A stretch of DNA of 64,000 bases from Hemileia vastatrix. Lineage: Eukaryota; Basidiomycota; Pucciniomycetes; Pucciniales; Zaghouaniaceae. Location of the stretch: positions 19,259,501-19,323,500 of the forward strand of contig JASXTE010000007.1 of NCBI GenBank assembly GCA_030280995.1, in the 5' to 3' direction. Below are positions 1-13,039 of the stretch, in pieces; position 1 is the first letter of the stretch; the number at the start of each line of letters is the position of its first letter. Below the pieces are notes generated by a model. The model searched no databases. It worked only from the letters and a program-made list of their open reading frames with translations, and was not told where the DNA came from. Made by a program: the position numbers and the translations under genes.

Positions 1-451
1 TGGGTGCTGAAACTTCTTGAAGTGGACGCCATGGGGAGGTGATGGGCCCTCACAGTGCTGTAATTGCCGGGGATAGCAGTGACATCATCTGGATTGAAGG
101 TCTGTGCACTCCAGTGGATTTGGGTATAAGTAAGGAGGGATTTTGACGGTTATTTATCATCATTCAATTACTAAAACTCTAACCAACACTACTATACAAC
201 TATTAACCTTTAGAAATATATTATAAAGCCACTATAAATTGATTTTATCTTTATATAAGCTATAACTATATTTTATTCATCTATTTTCCACCACTAGCAC
301 GCACTTAAATCCAAGTATTGTGAGTTTGATTTGCGTATAACTATTTTATTAGTCTTCCCCTGAGGTTTAATCACTAAATCATTTATCAATAAGTAGTAGG
401 ACCATAAATAAACACTATTATATCATACTTATATACTAGACTATACTGACA
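1..451 (+). mobile_element. 3' part of a gypsy LTR (element-B type) inserted in element A
   Basis: This matches the right half of the LTRs at 24755-25933, 32422-33600 and 35035-36211, including the block with GAAGTGGACGCCATGGGGA and the terminal CTAGACTATACTGACA ending at 451. The left part lies outside the window. A TATA-like GTATAAG stands at 124-130, as in the other copies. The base after the LTR is in frame with reverse-transcriptase codons, so this LTR (solo, or the end of a full element) interrupts the pol of a different gypsy. If so, the five bases after it, GAGAA, should be repeated at the missing left border. Confidence 0.88.
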
Positions 452-3261
452 GAGAAAGTAGATGTCACCCCCAAATATTGTGTCACCTCCCCAGTCTTGA
501 TTTCTTATGAAAAAGATAAGGCTAGATTATGTGGAGATTACAGAGCTTTGAACACTTATACTGTTGATGATATCCATCCTTTACCCAGAATTAATTCAAT
601 ACATGCTACCTTGCAAGGTGCAAAATTTATTAGTTGTCTGGATGGTAATAAAGGTTATCATCAAGTTCCAGTTGAGAAAAATTCTCAAAATTTTTTGCTT
701 ATTGCTACTCATATGGGAATATATAAGTATTTTAGGATGCCATTTGGCCCTAAAAATGCTCCTTCAGTTTTCCAGAAAGTTATGGATAACACTTTCCATC
801 AAGAAATTATTGAAGGTTGGCTCATGGTTTATATTGATGATATTATTGTTTTTTCTAAAACTTTTGATGAACATATGATTCACTTGAATAGAGTTTTCCA
901 AAAAATGGATGAAATCAATATGACCTTATCCTTAAAAAAGTGTAAATTTGGTTTTCAATCTTTGAAGGTCCTTGGCCATGTTGTGTCAGGCTTACAAATT
1001 TGTGTAGACCAAAATAAAGTTTCTGCTATCCAAAATGTGAAAGAACCAACTTCTGTAAGAGAAATCCAAAGTTTTTTGGGGATGTGTGGCTATTATAGAC
1101 AATATATTAAAAATTATCAGGTCATAGCCTTGCCTCTTACAAAACTGACCAGAAAAGATGTTGCCTTTCTCTGGAATAATGACTGTCAAAAAGCTTTTAA
1201 TACATTAAAAAGTTGCTTAATGACAGCCCCTATATTGGCTCTTCCAGATTTCAACAAGCCATTCGTCCTGTATACAGATGCTAGCTTTATTGGTCTGGGT
1301 GCTGCCCTTCACCAGAAACAAATTATTAATGATAAATCCTCAGAGGTTGTAATTTGTTATATTTCAAGAACCTTAAGAAATAGTGAATTGAAATATGATG
1401 CCACTCAATTAGAGTGCTTAGAAGTTGTTGAGAAGCTTCATTACTATCTAGATGACCAAAAATTTGAGTTTGTAACTGACTGTAGTGTTGTGAAGTCCCT
1501 CTTAAACCTGAAGACACCTAACAGACATATGTTCAGGTGGCAACTTGCTGTTCAAGAATACAGAGGACGGATGACAATTATCCATAGGGCTGGTAGTGTT
1601 CACTCCAATGTTGATATGCTCTCCAGATTGCCTCTGCCAAATAATGACTCAAATCCTGCTTATGTACCTGAAGATGATACTGCTCATATCCATGGTATAT
1701 TTGTAGTAGATATGGAAGAGGAGTTATTGCAATTAATACTGGATTCATATGAGAAGGATTCTGATTTAAATAAATTGGTTACTATCTTAAATGATCCTAA
1801 GAATGCTTCAATTCAAGCATTAATAAAAACTCTTCCTGCAAAGTATCACAATGCTTTGAGTAAAGAAAAGTTTTCTATTGAAGATGGTTATATATATTAT
1901 AGAAGAAAGCTTACTAATGTAATTGTAATTCCTCCTTCTATGAAAGAAACCATCTTAAAACTTTGTCATGATGACATATTAGCAGGACATTTTGATCTTG
2001 AGAAAACATTAATTAGAATCAAAAACACTGCATGGTGGGGTAATATGTCTGAAGACACAAAATTATATGTTGAATCTTGTGATTCCTGCCAAAAATCTAA
2101 TAGGTTGGCAGGTAAGAGAGCAGGTTATTACACCATATTGAAGCACCTAATGCTCCCTGGAAAATCATTAATATGGATTTTGTCACTGGTCTTCCTGTTG
2201 CAGGTAAAGACAGCTTTAACTCTTTTTGGGTAATAGTAGATAGATTTACAAAAATGTGCAAATTTATTCCAACCCACAAAGATGTATCCACCAAAGAATT
2301 AGCTTTCTTATGGTGGTCTTACATGTTTAATATTATTGGTTTTCCAAAAGCCATTATCTCTGATAGAGATCCAAAATTTACTTCTGAGTTTTGGACCTCT
2401 TTGATGGATATTTGTGGCTGTGAGTTGAAATTGTCTACAGCTCACCATCCTCAGACTGATGGTCTAGATGAGAGAATGATTCAAACTCTGGAAGATATGA
2501 TTAGAAGGTATTGTGCCTTTGTTTTAGAATATAAAGACAATGACAGATTTACTCATGATTGGGTCACTCTATTTCCTGGTCTTGAATTTGCATATAATAG
2601 CACTGTTCATTCTGTCACTGAGAAAAAGCCTTTTGAGCTTTGGTTAGGTTATGTCCCACATACTCCTGCTCAGATTTTCAATAATAAATTACCTAAGTTG
2701 GAACTACACCCTGGTGTAAAATCTTTCATGCAAATGCAACAGCTATGCAGAAAACATGCTCAGAGCTGTATTGATAAAGCATTTGAATATGAAAAGAAAA
2801 GATGGGATGAATCCCATAAAGAATACACATTTAACAAGGGTGATGAAGTGTTGATCTCTACTGTCCATTTCAATTTACAAGGTAACCACAAATTAAAAGA
2901 TCCTTTTGTAGGGCCATTTGTTGTTAAAAGAATGGTTGGTGATAATGCAGTGGAAGTTGTATTGTATTATCCATATGATAGGAAACATCCTGTTTTTCCC
3001 ATTTCTTTGCTTAAACCTTATACTTCCAACAGTGACTTATTTCCCAAAAGAAGGGGAAGACCTAAGAAAAACCCTCAGGAACTCACAGAAACAGCAGAAA
3101 TTGATAAAATTCTCAATGATAGAATTATCACTTCTGAAAGAGGTATTGAATATTTATTGAGATATAAGAACAAATCATCTGAACATGATGCATGGATACC
3201 TGGCAAGGAGATTTCAAATCTGCCTACTCTGTTGAAAAAATACAAAAAGATAAAATCTTAG
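452..3261 (+). pseudogene. Element A: Ty3/gypsy pol (RT, RNase H, integrase, chromodomain), 5'-truncated and frameshifted
   Basis: The open frame begins at the LTR junction with EKVDVTPKYC and runs to 2233. It shows the RT signatures LCGDYRALN, SCLDGNKGYHQVP, MPFGPKNAPSVFQ and the catalytic YIDDI. RNase H follows (LYTDASFIGLGAAL, then TDCSVVKSLL). The integrase has an HHCC zinc finger (HDDILAGH ... CDSCQ). A one-base loss near 2126 shifts the frame. The second frame (2173-3261) carries the integrase core D-D-E (MDFVTG, SDRDPKF, DGLDERM) and a C-terminal chromodomain-like segment (EIDKILNDR ... YLLRYKNKSSEHDAWIPG), which marks a chromovirus. Gag, protease and the RT N-terminus are missing because of the LTR insertion at 451. 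Apart from the frameshift the body is well preserved, so the copy is fairly young. Confidence 0.93.
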
Positions 3262-3282
3262 CATTTTTTTGTTGTTTTTTTT

Positions 3283-3294
3283 AGAGTGAGGGAG
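3283..3294 (+). other. Polypurine tract of element A
   Basis: AGAGTGAGGGAG lies directly before the LTR start TGTCAG at 3295. The same tract precedes the 3' LTRs of elements B (32410-32421) and C (complement, 6586-6597). It is the expected primer for plus-strand DNA synthesis. Confidence 0.8.
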
Positions 3295-5318
3295 TGTCAG
3301 CCAGGCTATTCCAGGAGCCCAGTAAATGATGTGTTACCTTATAGAACTTTAAAGAGGGCATATGAATTATATTTAATGTATATAAATTAATATTTTATTT
3401 CATAATAAAATTATATAAATATCTTATTACATATAAGTGTTATATTGATTTTATTGTTTATATAAATTTTATACATTTAAATTAAACATAATATATTTTA
3501 TATTCTACAAATAAATGGCGCATTTTTATGTATTTAATAATTATAAATTAATATTTAATTAATTAAAAATATATATTATAATTATAAGTGTAAAATTGAC
3601 TTATAATATAATTAAATTAATTATTTACATTTATATATTAAATTACATTTTTCATATAGTATTAAACAATAAGTAATAGCGCTTATTTTGACCCTTAAAT
3701 GTGTCAGAAAGAAAATTAAATAAATTATAATACTTATTTTTTAAAATAGTATTATAATTTCTCAAAGTAATTTAATTAATTGTTTCAGTTAACTAGTATT
3801 TAACTACATAAGTGAAAACAATTAAATTATATAAACTTATGCTGAATTAAATTGATTGCATACCTTGTTGCGTCAAAACATGTCAATTGTTTCACTTAGA
3901 AATACTGAAAACAGATTGTATTACTTGTTTTGATTTGTTTTTCCCATAGTTAGTAGATCACATGGTTTTTTAGTTACTTATTAATCTATAAAAACTAATT
4001 TGGGGAATTTGGGATGGGAATTTTACAGTCTTAATTGGGATACTTGTTATTTTTCGTATATTTTTCTCTTAGTTACTATGTTACAAATGTCTACTCTTAC
4101 CTTTTTGTTTTACTTCATTACTCTTTTGTATATAGTCATTTGTAGCACTTCAGGGGACCATTTCCTATAAAAGGTCCTTGGATAATCCCCTGTAGAGGCA
4201 TCACTTACTATACACTCAACAACTTAAATATAATTTTATCACGTTTATTATTATTTTTATTAGTATTACAATCTAATTAAAAATTCTATATAACAATTAA
4301 AAGGTTGCCTTAAGTCTGATAGTGATCAAAGTGTTTGCCACGCAGAACCCTTACTTTAAATAATATTATTATTAATAAAGCCTCAATTTTTGTCATCTCT
4401 CAAGTTACTCGCCGTTGCTTTTCTTTTAAATAAATTAAATAATCTATTATATTTTATTTCTTTTACTTTTCTCCTTGTCCTCCTCCATTTCTCCCCTTTT
4501 CCTTACCTTCTTCTAGACGATTGACCAACACAGAAGGTCTCAATCATGCCTCAAATGCATATATACGCCTAAAAGATCAAGAATTCCTGCTTTAAACCAC
4601 CTTTCAAGGCTATTGGAAAACACCCTTCACTTACCACACCTCTTCTGGTCTCTGGATCTGGGTATTGGGTTAATGGTTGGGCATGGGAATGGTATTCTTT
4701 GTGTGGGGAATTGGTTATATTGGTTCCATTATTAATTTTTATAGTTATCCTTTAATGAGGCTTTTATTTGGTTCCTTTACTTGTAGTCATACTAAATCAG
4801 TGCTTTGGGCACCAGACATTCTTATTTGGGGTTTATTCCTTCTTTTGGGGTTATAATGACATGTACTGGTATCTTCTTTTGTGAGGAGGAAGTTTTCTTG
4901 GTAACTGGGCCTGTAAAACTGCTTGAAGTGGACACCATGGTGAGATGAGCACCCTAAAAGCGCTTTAATGGCCAGGGATAGCAGTGTAATGGGTCTGGGA
5001 ATCAGGGGAATGTACTCCAGGGATTTTGGGTATATATAGAGGGGGATTTTGGTGGATATTTAGTGATTCATTTTCAATTATTTTATACAATACACAACAC
5101 AGTCTTTTTATATATAATATATTAATCTGGTTACAATTATTAGCCTTTTAAATATAATTTCTATTCTATTTTTCTTTCAATTGTAAGTGCATTTATATTT
5201 ATGTTAGTGAGATTATTTGATATACAGGTTACTAATGTTTGAGTTGATATAATATTTTACTTTAAATTGGATTGGTGGACAACTAATATTCATACTGGAC
5301 CATAAATACTTCTAGACA
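3295..5318 (+). mobile_element. Element A 3' LTR, about 2.0 kb
   Basis: It starts TGTCAGCCAGGCTATTCC just after the polypurine tract and probably ends TCTAGACA at 5318. It is longer than the 1179-bp B-type LTR. It shares with it the block GCTTGAAGTGGAC-CCATGG, GGGATAGCAGTG and a TATA box, and the tail GGACCATAAATA. The rest is AT-rich with no coding frame. The right border is inferred by analogy with the B-type end, because no partner LTR is in the window. Confidence 0.7.
5031..5040 (+). promoter_or_regulatory. TATA box in the element A LTR
   Basis: TATATATAGA follows the conserved GGGATTTTGGG block. The same position holds GTATAAG in the B-type LTRs (124-130, 25604-25610, 33271-33277, 35883-35889). 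This is the expected U3 core promoter for the element transcript. Confidence 0.55.
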
Positions 5319-5339
5319 AAAATTTTTTCTGAGCACTTA

Positions 5340-5840
5340 TTAGTTCTTCAGCTTGACATAACCACTAACCCTGAATAGCTTTTTAATTGATGAAGAAGTA
5401 AATACTAGATGAAAAACTTGATCAATGAAAGCTTCATCTTCACATCCACATGTTAAATTACTATAATGATGGAGAACACTTTTTAAAGCACTGAATCCTT
5501 TTTCAATAGGATTAAAATCAGGATAGTAAGCTTTAAGATTAATTTTTTTGCATCCCCTTTCCTCAATTATTTCCACAATTCTACCACCATGGTGAAATGC
5601 TCCATTATCTATTATCAACACATTCTTAGGTGTAGGATATGGGTTCATCATGGGGAGCCTGTTATTTGAGAATAAAAAGTAAGAATTAATTTTTAAAAAA
5701 AAAATATTAACAAATTTTCTTATTTATCATAAACTTACCAAAATAAATTTGAAATAATATTAAAAATGAGTCTGATAAACCATTGGCTCTAGAACAGCTG
5801 TTGACGCTAAAGCTGACATAGAGACTTCAGGCAAGATATT
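5340..5840 (-). pseudogene. Tc1/mariner-like (DDE_3, IS630 superfamily) transposase, C-terminal part with intron
   Basis: The open frame 5651-5340 reads MMNPYPTPKNVLIIDNGAFHH, a typical DDE_3 second-aspartate block. It continues to AYYPDFNPIEKGFSALK, the third catalytic region (E of NPIE). Upstream on the same strand a 5' splice site GTAAGT and AACAG bound an 80-bp intron at 5659-5738. Joining phase 2 to phase 1 gives ...YFWLPMMNPYP, the usual LP-MNPYP context of this family. The preceding exon reads from about 5830 (VSFSVNSCSRANGLSDSFL). The N-terminal helix-turn-helix and first catalytic D are missing. The element C LTR begins just beyond 5840. Confidence 0.8.
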
Positions 5841-5844
5841 GAAT

Positions 5845-6585
5845 CAATGCGTTTGTCAAGGGATGCTTTTGGTCTAGAAGTTTTTATGGTGGTCCAACGG
5901 CAATAAAAGGTGAGGAAAACTCAAGATTTCAAAAGGATTTACATATTTTTTTAAATATTTTAATACTCAATTAAAAGGTAAAATTATTATTATTATTATT
6001 ACTTTTAAAGCTTAGAAGTATGCAGATGTAAGTACTAAGGTAGTAATAGTAGTAATAGATGTGGTTTGTGTATATAATAAGTATGTAAATTAAGAATGGA
6101 ATGTAATGAAAGAAAACAGCCAGATTGAGAGGCCTTATATAGGCAAAAAGGAGAGAAACTACAGAATCAAGATTCTATATACGTGAGTATCATAGAAAGA
6201 AAAATTCCACAATGAGACATTTCAAATATTTAAAGCAGTTCTACAAAGAATGTACCCATATACAGTATTTTTCTGTATATTTCCATTTTATTTTATTTAT
6301 TTTATATTTCTGTAAATGTCAAAGGAAAGATAAAAATAAAAATATTTGATTTAATATTTAGAATTTTTAGTTTTCTTTTTCAGCTGTCATGAGGACGCTG
6401 CCACAGAATAAAAAAACAAGGAGACAATAGAATTATATCTTTACTTATTTTTACCAATTTATTAGTTAAAATTGTATAAGTAATTTATAAAGTAAGTATA
6501 ACTCATTAAATGAGAGGTAAAGGCATATCTCTACTCTAGTAAATAATTAATTATTTACTGTGTAAGTTTAGTAGCCTTTCTGACA
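5845..6585 (-). mobile_element. Element C 3' LTR, truncated at its far end
   Basis: It is homologous to 13757-14627 over blocks such as TGCTTTTGGTCTAGAAG, AAAGGTGAGGAAAACTCAAG and GAGAGGCCTTATATAGGC. It starts (minus strand) TGTCAG at 6585, next to the polypurine tract 6586-6597. Its lower-coordinate end dissolves at about 5845 into the DDE_3 relic. A TATA box (TATATAAGG, minus) lies at 6133-6141. Confidence 0.8.
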
Positions 6586-6620
6586 CTCCCTCACTCCAAA
6601 AAAAGTAATAATAAAAAATG

Positions 6621-9600
6621 CTATGATTTTTTCTTTTTATATTTCTTTAGTAGAGAATGAAGGTTAGATATCTCTTTCCCAGGAATCCAAGAATCATATT
6701 TAGAAGATTTATTCTTGAATCTAAAAAAGTATGCAGTACCTTTTTCAGCAGTGACTATTCTGTCATTCAGAATCTTATCAATTTCTGCTTTTTCAGTGAT
6801 TTCATTAGGGGTTTTCTTTGATCTTCCCCTCCTTTTGTAAAATAAATCACTATTGGATGTGTAAGGTTTCAAAAGAGATATTGGAGGACCAGAATGTCTC
6901 TTGTCATATAGATAATACAGGATAACTTCAACTGCATTATTAAAAACCATTCTTCTGAAAAAAAATGGAACTACAAAGGGGTCTTTTAATTTGCTATTAC
7001 TCTGTAAACTAAAGTGGACTGTAGAAATAAGTACTTCATAACCCTTCTTATAAGTGTATTCTTTATGGGATTTGTCCCACCTCTTCTTCTCATATTTAAA
7101 AGATTTTTCAATATATTTTTGAGCATTACTTCTGCAAAGTTGTTGCATTTGAAGAAATGATTTTACACCAGGATGTAAATCCAATTTAGGTATTTTATTA
7201 CTGAGAATTTGGGCAGAGGAATTTGGAACATATCCAAGCCAAAGTTCAAAAGGCTTTCTCTGAGTAACAGAATGAACAGTGCTATTAAAAGTAGATTCCA
7301 AACCAGGAAGTAAAGTGACCCAATCATGAGTGAACATTTCATTGTCTTTTTACTCAAGGCCAAAGGCACAATACCTTCTTATCATGTACTCTAAAGTCTA
7401 AATCATTCTTTCAGATAATCCATAAGTCTGGGGGTGATGGGCAGTAGAAAGCTTCATATCACAACCACAAAAATCCATCAGAGACATCCAAAATTTAGAA
7501 GTAAATTTAGGGTCTCTGTCAGAGACTATGGCCTTTGGGAATCCAGCAGTATTAAACATATGAGACCACTACATTAAGGCTAATTCTTTAGTGGAAAAAT
7601 TTTTTTGAGTAGGGATGAACTTACACATTTTTTAAATATTTCCACAATAAACCAGCAAAATTCATAACTGTCTTTCCCAGCAATGGGGAATCCTGTTACA
7701 AAGTCCATGTTTATAATCTGCCAAGGTGCATCAGGAGATTCAATATGTTGCATCAATCCAGCTCTTTTTCCAATTAATCTTTTTTATTTCTGGCAAGAAT
7801 CACAGGATTCAACATATAGTTTGGTGTCTTCAGACATATTAGCCCACCAAGAAGTGTTCCTCATTCTGATAATTGTTTTTTCAAGATCAAAATTTCCTGC
7901 AAATATGACATCATGAAAAATTTTCAAGATTATTTCTTTTATAGAAGGAAGAATAAAAATAAAATTACTCAACTTTCTTCTATAATATAGGTAGCCTTCA
8001 TCAATTGAAAATTTACCTTTTTCCAAAGCAATTTGGTACTTTGGTGGAACAGTTTTAATTAATGATTGTATTGAAGCATTCTTTGGATCATTTAATATAG
8101 TACACAGCTTTTTCATGTCAGTGTCTTTATCATATGAATCCAGAATATGCTTTAATAGTTCTTCCTCCATATCAACCACATATATCCCATGAATTCAAAC
8201 CATTCATCCTTAGGATCATATGCAGGATTAGAGTCACCATTTGGTAAAGGTAAACTTGATAACATATCCACATTTGAGTAAACAATACCAGCCCTATGAA
8301 TTATTTTCATCCTTCCTCTGTATTCCTGAACATTCTTCTGCCATCTGAACATGTTTCTGTTAGGTGTTTTTAAGCTCAAGAGGGACTTTATTGCACTGCA
8401 GTCAGTGACAAGTTCAAATTTCTGTTCATAAAGATAATAATGCAGTTTCTCCAGAGCCCACACCCCTTCCAAACACTCAAGTTGAGTGGCACCATATTTC
8501 AATTCACTATTTTTCAAGGTCCTTGAAACATTAAAAATTACTACTTCTGATACTTTGTCACTTATAACTTGTTTTTGAGTGAGAGCAGAACCAAGGCCAG
8601 TGAAACTGGAATTAGTGTACAAAACAAAAGTTTGATTAAATTCAGGCAAGGCCAAAATTGGTTCTGACATCAAACAATGTTTCATAGTGTCAAAAGCTCT
8701 TTGTCTTTTACTGTTCCAGACAAAAACAACACCTATCCTAGTAAATTAGTTGAGGGCTTATGCTATGACTTGATAATTTTTAATATATTGTCTATAGTAT
8801 CCACACATTCCCAAAAAACTTTGGAGCTCCCTGACTGTAGTAGGACCTTTAACCTGTTGTATGGCTGCCACTTTTCTCTGGTCAACACATATCTGTAATC
8901 CTGAGACAACATGACCAAGAACTTTTTAAAAGAATGAAAACTGAATTCACATCTTTTCAAAGCAAGTGTAATATTTATCTCATCCATCTTATGGAACACT
9001 TTACAAAAGTGGCTAAGGTGGTCCTCAAATATCTTGGAGAATATGATGATATCATCAATATAAACCATTATCCATCCTTTAATTATTTCTTGATGGAATG
9101 TGTTATCCATAACTTTCTGAAAAACATAAGGAGCATTTTTGGGGCCAAATGGCATCCTTATATACTTATATATACCCATATGAGTAGAAATCATTAGAAA
9201 ATTCTGTAAATTCTTCTCATCAGGTACCTGGTGATATCCCTTATTACCATCTAAACAGCTGATGTATTTAGCACCTTGTAAGGTAGCATGGATAGAGCTA
9301 ATTCCAGGTAAAGGATAAATATCATCTAAAGTATAAGTATTTAATGCTCTATAATCACCTCATAGCCTGGCTTTATCTTTCTAATAAGAAATTAACACAG
9401 GTGAGATAACACAATTTTAAGGTTTTTCAACTACCCTTTCAATAATATTCATTATTAAAAGGGTAGAGATATTGTCTTCAATATGTTTTCTCTTTGTGGG
9501 GTAAGAAGTCACCACATTATATGGGGGGTGGACTTGCTGGTGAGTCCGCAACCTTGGACCCAAACTCACCACAGATTGAACACACATTAAGTTATTAATA

Positions 9601-10545
9601 AAGGAACCATACAATCAGGAATGAACACCACTCAGCAGAGCAGTTCTAGGTGGGTGTTCAAGTAGAGTTCAGTTTGGGTTCAGTATGAGTTCAGTCTGAG
9701 CTCCATCTGAGTTACATCTCAGTTCAGGTTGAGGACTTGCTAGCAAGTCCACCCCCTATATTGCTTAGTGAGTATAAGGCTTCTTCTTTAAACTAGGTGG
9801 TATTTCAGTTAATGGGCAAGATAGTGAAAGCTTCATTTCTTCTTTTACCAATCCTAATTCATGTTACCCATGAGCAAAGGCCATAGGAAAAGATTTTATT
9901 AACTGAATGATGGAATATTTTTCCTCACCAGAAAGTTGTTCTCCAAAAGAAGCTGTGTAAATTTTAGACAGAAGGGCAGGCATTTCTTTTTTTTAGTTCT
10001 TTCTTTATATTGAAATACAGAATTACATGTTTTAAATCCTGGTTTTAATAATTTTTTTGGGTTGAATTTTAAATTTTCTTTCCCCATTCAACACCATTGT
10101 GAAAAATTTGTTTGAGGGATCAAGCTTAATGCCATATATGGTTAATATATCATTTCCCACAATGAACCAATTGCTTAAGTTATCATTTTTCATAACTAAA
10201 ACATCACAAATAGCTCTTACAAAGCCATGGTTATATTTGAAAAATACTGTAGCTTTGTATTTAACAATGGGGGACAAAAAAGAGCCATAACCTCTCCAAT
10301 TTTTAGAAGTTATAGGCATAAGTTTTGATTTGAAATCCTTATCAACTAAAGCAAGTGCTTATTCAGATACAACACTTCCTCTAGCACCAGAGTCAAAAAC
10401 AACCTCAATGTTATTTTCATTAATAAATACTGGTGCCTTGAGAGGGGCAATAATAATTGAGGTGTCTTCAAGATTTCTTATGATTTCAGCATCTTCAACT
10501 GTAAAAAAATTATTGTCATCAATGTCATTATTATTTAAATATTAA
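6621..10545 (-). pseudogene. Element C: gypsy protease-RT-RNase H-integrase-chromodomain, degenerate
   Basis: On the minus strand, from high to low coordinate: an aspartic protease with DSGA (about 10410), RT fragments to about 8763 (YIDDIIIFSK retained), RNase H (8685-8152, LYTNSSFTGLGSAL), the integrase zinc finger and linker (8179-7784), an integrase core broken by stops (7780-7370), and an integrase C-terminus with a chromodomain-like end (7337-6621, EIDKILNDR). At least five frame breaks or stops are present. Sequence and order match elements A and D closely. The RT part is interrupted by a 234-bp inverted-repeat insertion at 9523-9756. Confidence 0.9.
9523..9756. mobile_element. MITE-like insertion with TIRs and TATAT target duplication
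   Basis: The left end GGGGGGTGGACTTGCTGGTG and the reverse complement of the right end GGGGGTGGACTTGCTAGCAA form terminal inverted repeats of about 24 bp. TATAT flanks both sides (9518-9522 and 9757-9761). Removing the insertion rejoins element C codons that are contiguous in element D (near 50110-50140). The inside holds a degenerate run of about 11-mers on the theme GTTCAGTNTGAG (9655-9735) and no coding frame. It is a non-autonomous DNA transposon of unknown family. Confidence 0.75.
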
Positions 10546-12928
10546 ATATCTTCCTCCAGAATCAAGATTTCTTGGTTAGACTGATAAGAAATGTTGCTAG
10601 CACAATCACTTGAAGTATAATCTAGTGCAATTGTGTCATCATCAGGCTCCTCTGTTTGTTCAACAAAGTTTATTTTCTCATCACAAACATGGACTTTCTT
10701 TTAAGTCTTTCTGCATTTAAAGCAAGTTTTTGCTACATATTTATTAGGTGCAACAGGGAAAGAGGATTTACCTACTTCTTCAGGAAGTTTTTGTTGGTAG
10801 TTGGAGGGTTTCTCCAAAGAAGGTCTTGGGAAGAAATTCCTAGATTCATAAATTTTATTTGAAAGAAATTCATTACAAGTATTAATAAATGAAGAGGGCT
10901 CCCTGGAGAGTTCAGTTCTTGCAACAATTAAGTCTCTCAAAGACATTGGTAATTTGTAAAGGATCCTGTCCCTCCAGAGTTCATAATCCATTTTTGAATC
11001 CATTTCTCTAAAGATTTTTACTAGTTTCATCAGGAACTCAATAGGTTTTTCTGTAGAGGATGAGCTATATATAGACTCTTCATACTGCCTTTGTTGGGCT
11101 AACCTAAATTTTGAACCACCAAAATGTGCTTTAATTAATTTTTTCCAATCCTCTCAAGAGTAATCATTATTAACCAAGAGGACAGATTCATACCGCATGA
11201 GGGAAAGATTGGAAAACAAAGAAATTAATTTACAGAAAATTTCTTCATCTGGTACTTTATAAGAATTCTCAATATTATCAATCCTACAGATGAATTGCTG
11301 CCAGTCAGAAGAAGAATCACCATCAAATGTTGGATATTGGTCAAGTTTGGGCCAATTTTTCTAATTTAAGATAGTTTCATTCTGGTTTACTTGTTTCTGT
11401 GTAAGAAGAAGTTCCAATTTCTCTAATTTAGCTGCAATCTCATTATTTAACACATTTTCTGATGAACAGGGTGCATCATCAATTTTTGATGGAAACTCAG
11501 AACTATCTACAGTTTTCTCTTGTGCTAATTCTTCTCTAGAGGAGCTTGGCTTAGGTACATGCGGAGTGGCCTGTGTGACAATTTCCTTCTCAGAAGTGAC
11601 AGAGTATTTTTGGTCAAAAAACAATGAAATCAATTGTTCCTCAATTTTTTTAATCTATTTTTCACCCTTAGAATAATAATTAATGTCTCATTAATGGTTA
11701 CAAAAGATAATTGATTCTTATTTTTCAGAGATGAATAATGATCATTTAATTTTTTCAAATTTAATTTCTGACCTTCTTTTTTTTTGAAACAGATAGACAT
11801 AGTCTCTTGCACTTTGGATAGATCATTCTTAATATTTTTCCACAAAGAAAATTTCTTTTCATAATTTACTTTTTACCTAAACAATTCATCAGATACCCTA
11901 TTCAACTCACCTTTCAATGCTAGGTAACCTTGTTCAGATAACAAACTATTAAATGTTTGGTTCAATTGTAAGTTATTCATTATCTGGTTTTATTTTATGA
12001 TGATGTCTCTCAAATATTTATCATTAATAGTTGCTACATCAGGAGCATTTTTCAGGAGAGAGATAGAGTAATTTTCAAGAGTCTCATATACTTCAGGATC
12101 AATTGATTCATCTATAATAGCCATATATGGATTTATCATTGAAATAGCAATTAACACTAAAGTAGTATTTACAAGAATAGAACATTGATAACTTTTTCTG
12201 CTAGAGCCAGCTTCTCCTGGTCTCAAAGTGTTATCTACCATCCAAGAGTTACCTGAAGGAGCTGAATCAGTAACAAGAAAAGGAACTTGAGATTCAATGG
12301 AAGGCCTTAAACTTGTTTTGGAATAATTTGAATATTATTTTTTTTCTTTCTTCTTCCTCCTTGGTAAAGTTGAGGAGGGGTGGGATTAAAATATTGGGGC
12401 CTGGAGGGTCCTGCCTGAGAAACCTGTTGCATTTGATGAGCCTGAAAGGTGTCCCATTGGGTGATAAGACTTTCCCATGTCTATTTTGAAACTTCCACTT
12501 TTTCTTGTTGTTGAGGAGCCAACTGTGGAAGGGGTTTTGCTATCTGTGGATGTTTCTTCTTCTCTTGAAGAAGAGTTTCCATGCTTCATATTTTTTATTC
12601 TAGGGACTCTACCTTTACCCTTATTTTTAATTTCTCTGACTTCAACTCCTTGATGTGAGCTGACAGGTTGTCTAACTATTGCTGAACTGGCATCTTTTTT
12701 ATTTTGAAGCCTTTTGGAAGCTCTTCTAGGGAGAGTACCTGGGACTTGTAGTCTAGGGGAGGATGTTCCTTCTTGAATTCCACCTCCTGCATTTCTACAT
12801 CCTGTTTGGCCTACTAATTGATTAATTTGAGGAAATTTTGTGGTCAAAGGAGAACTTAAAGAATTTACATCATAATTAATCAGATCCAATTCCTCTTCAT
12901 GGGCAGTAGAAAGGTTTAACTGAGCCAT
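10546..12928 (-). pseudogene. Element C: gypsy gag, degenerate, with two intron relics
   Basis: Exon 1 starts at ATG 12928 (MAQLNLSTAHEEELDLINY) and ends near 12860. Positions 12802-12859 align with the 58-bp intron of element D, but the donor is TTAAGT instead of GTAAGT. The next exon, in another frame, reads DVEMQEVEFKK, then a leucine/lysine-rich coil with three or four stops, then a P/Q-rich stretch (AGPSRPQYFNPTPPQ). A second 58-bp relic lies at 12253-12310 (acceptor CTTCAG kept, donor lost). The capsid part follows in broken frames (12241-10701) and ends in a zinc knuckle start (TCFKCRK). The 180-residue open frame at 12928-12386 reads through intron 1 and then leaves the conserved frame, so I do not take it as the gag product. 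Confidence 0.75.
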
Positions 12929-13039
12929 TGTTTTTACAACTTGAGCTAAGAGACAGAAAAAATATTAATATTTTGTCAGTTATTGTTCTTTTTTGTTAAA
13001 AAAAATAAGAGATAAAAGAAAAAATATTTAAAGTTTATC

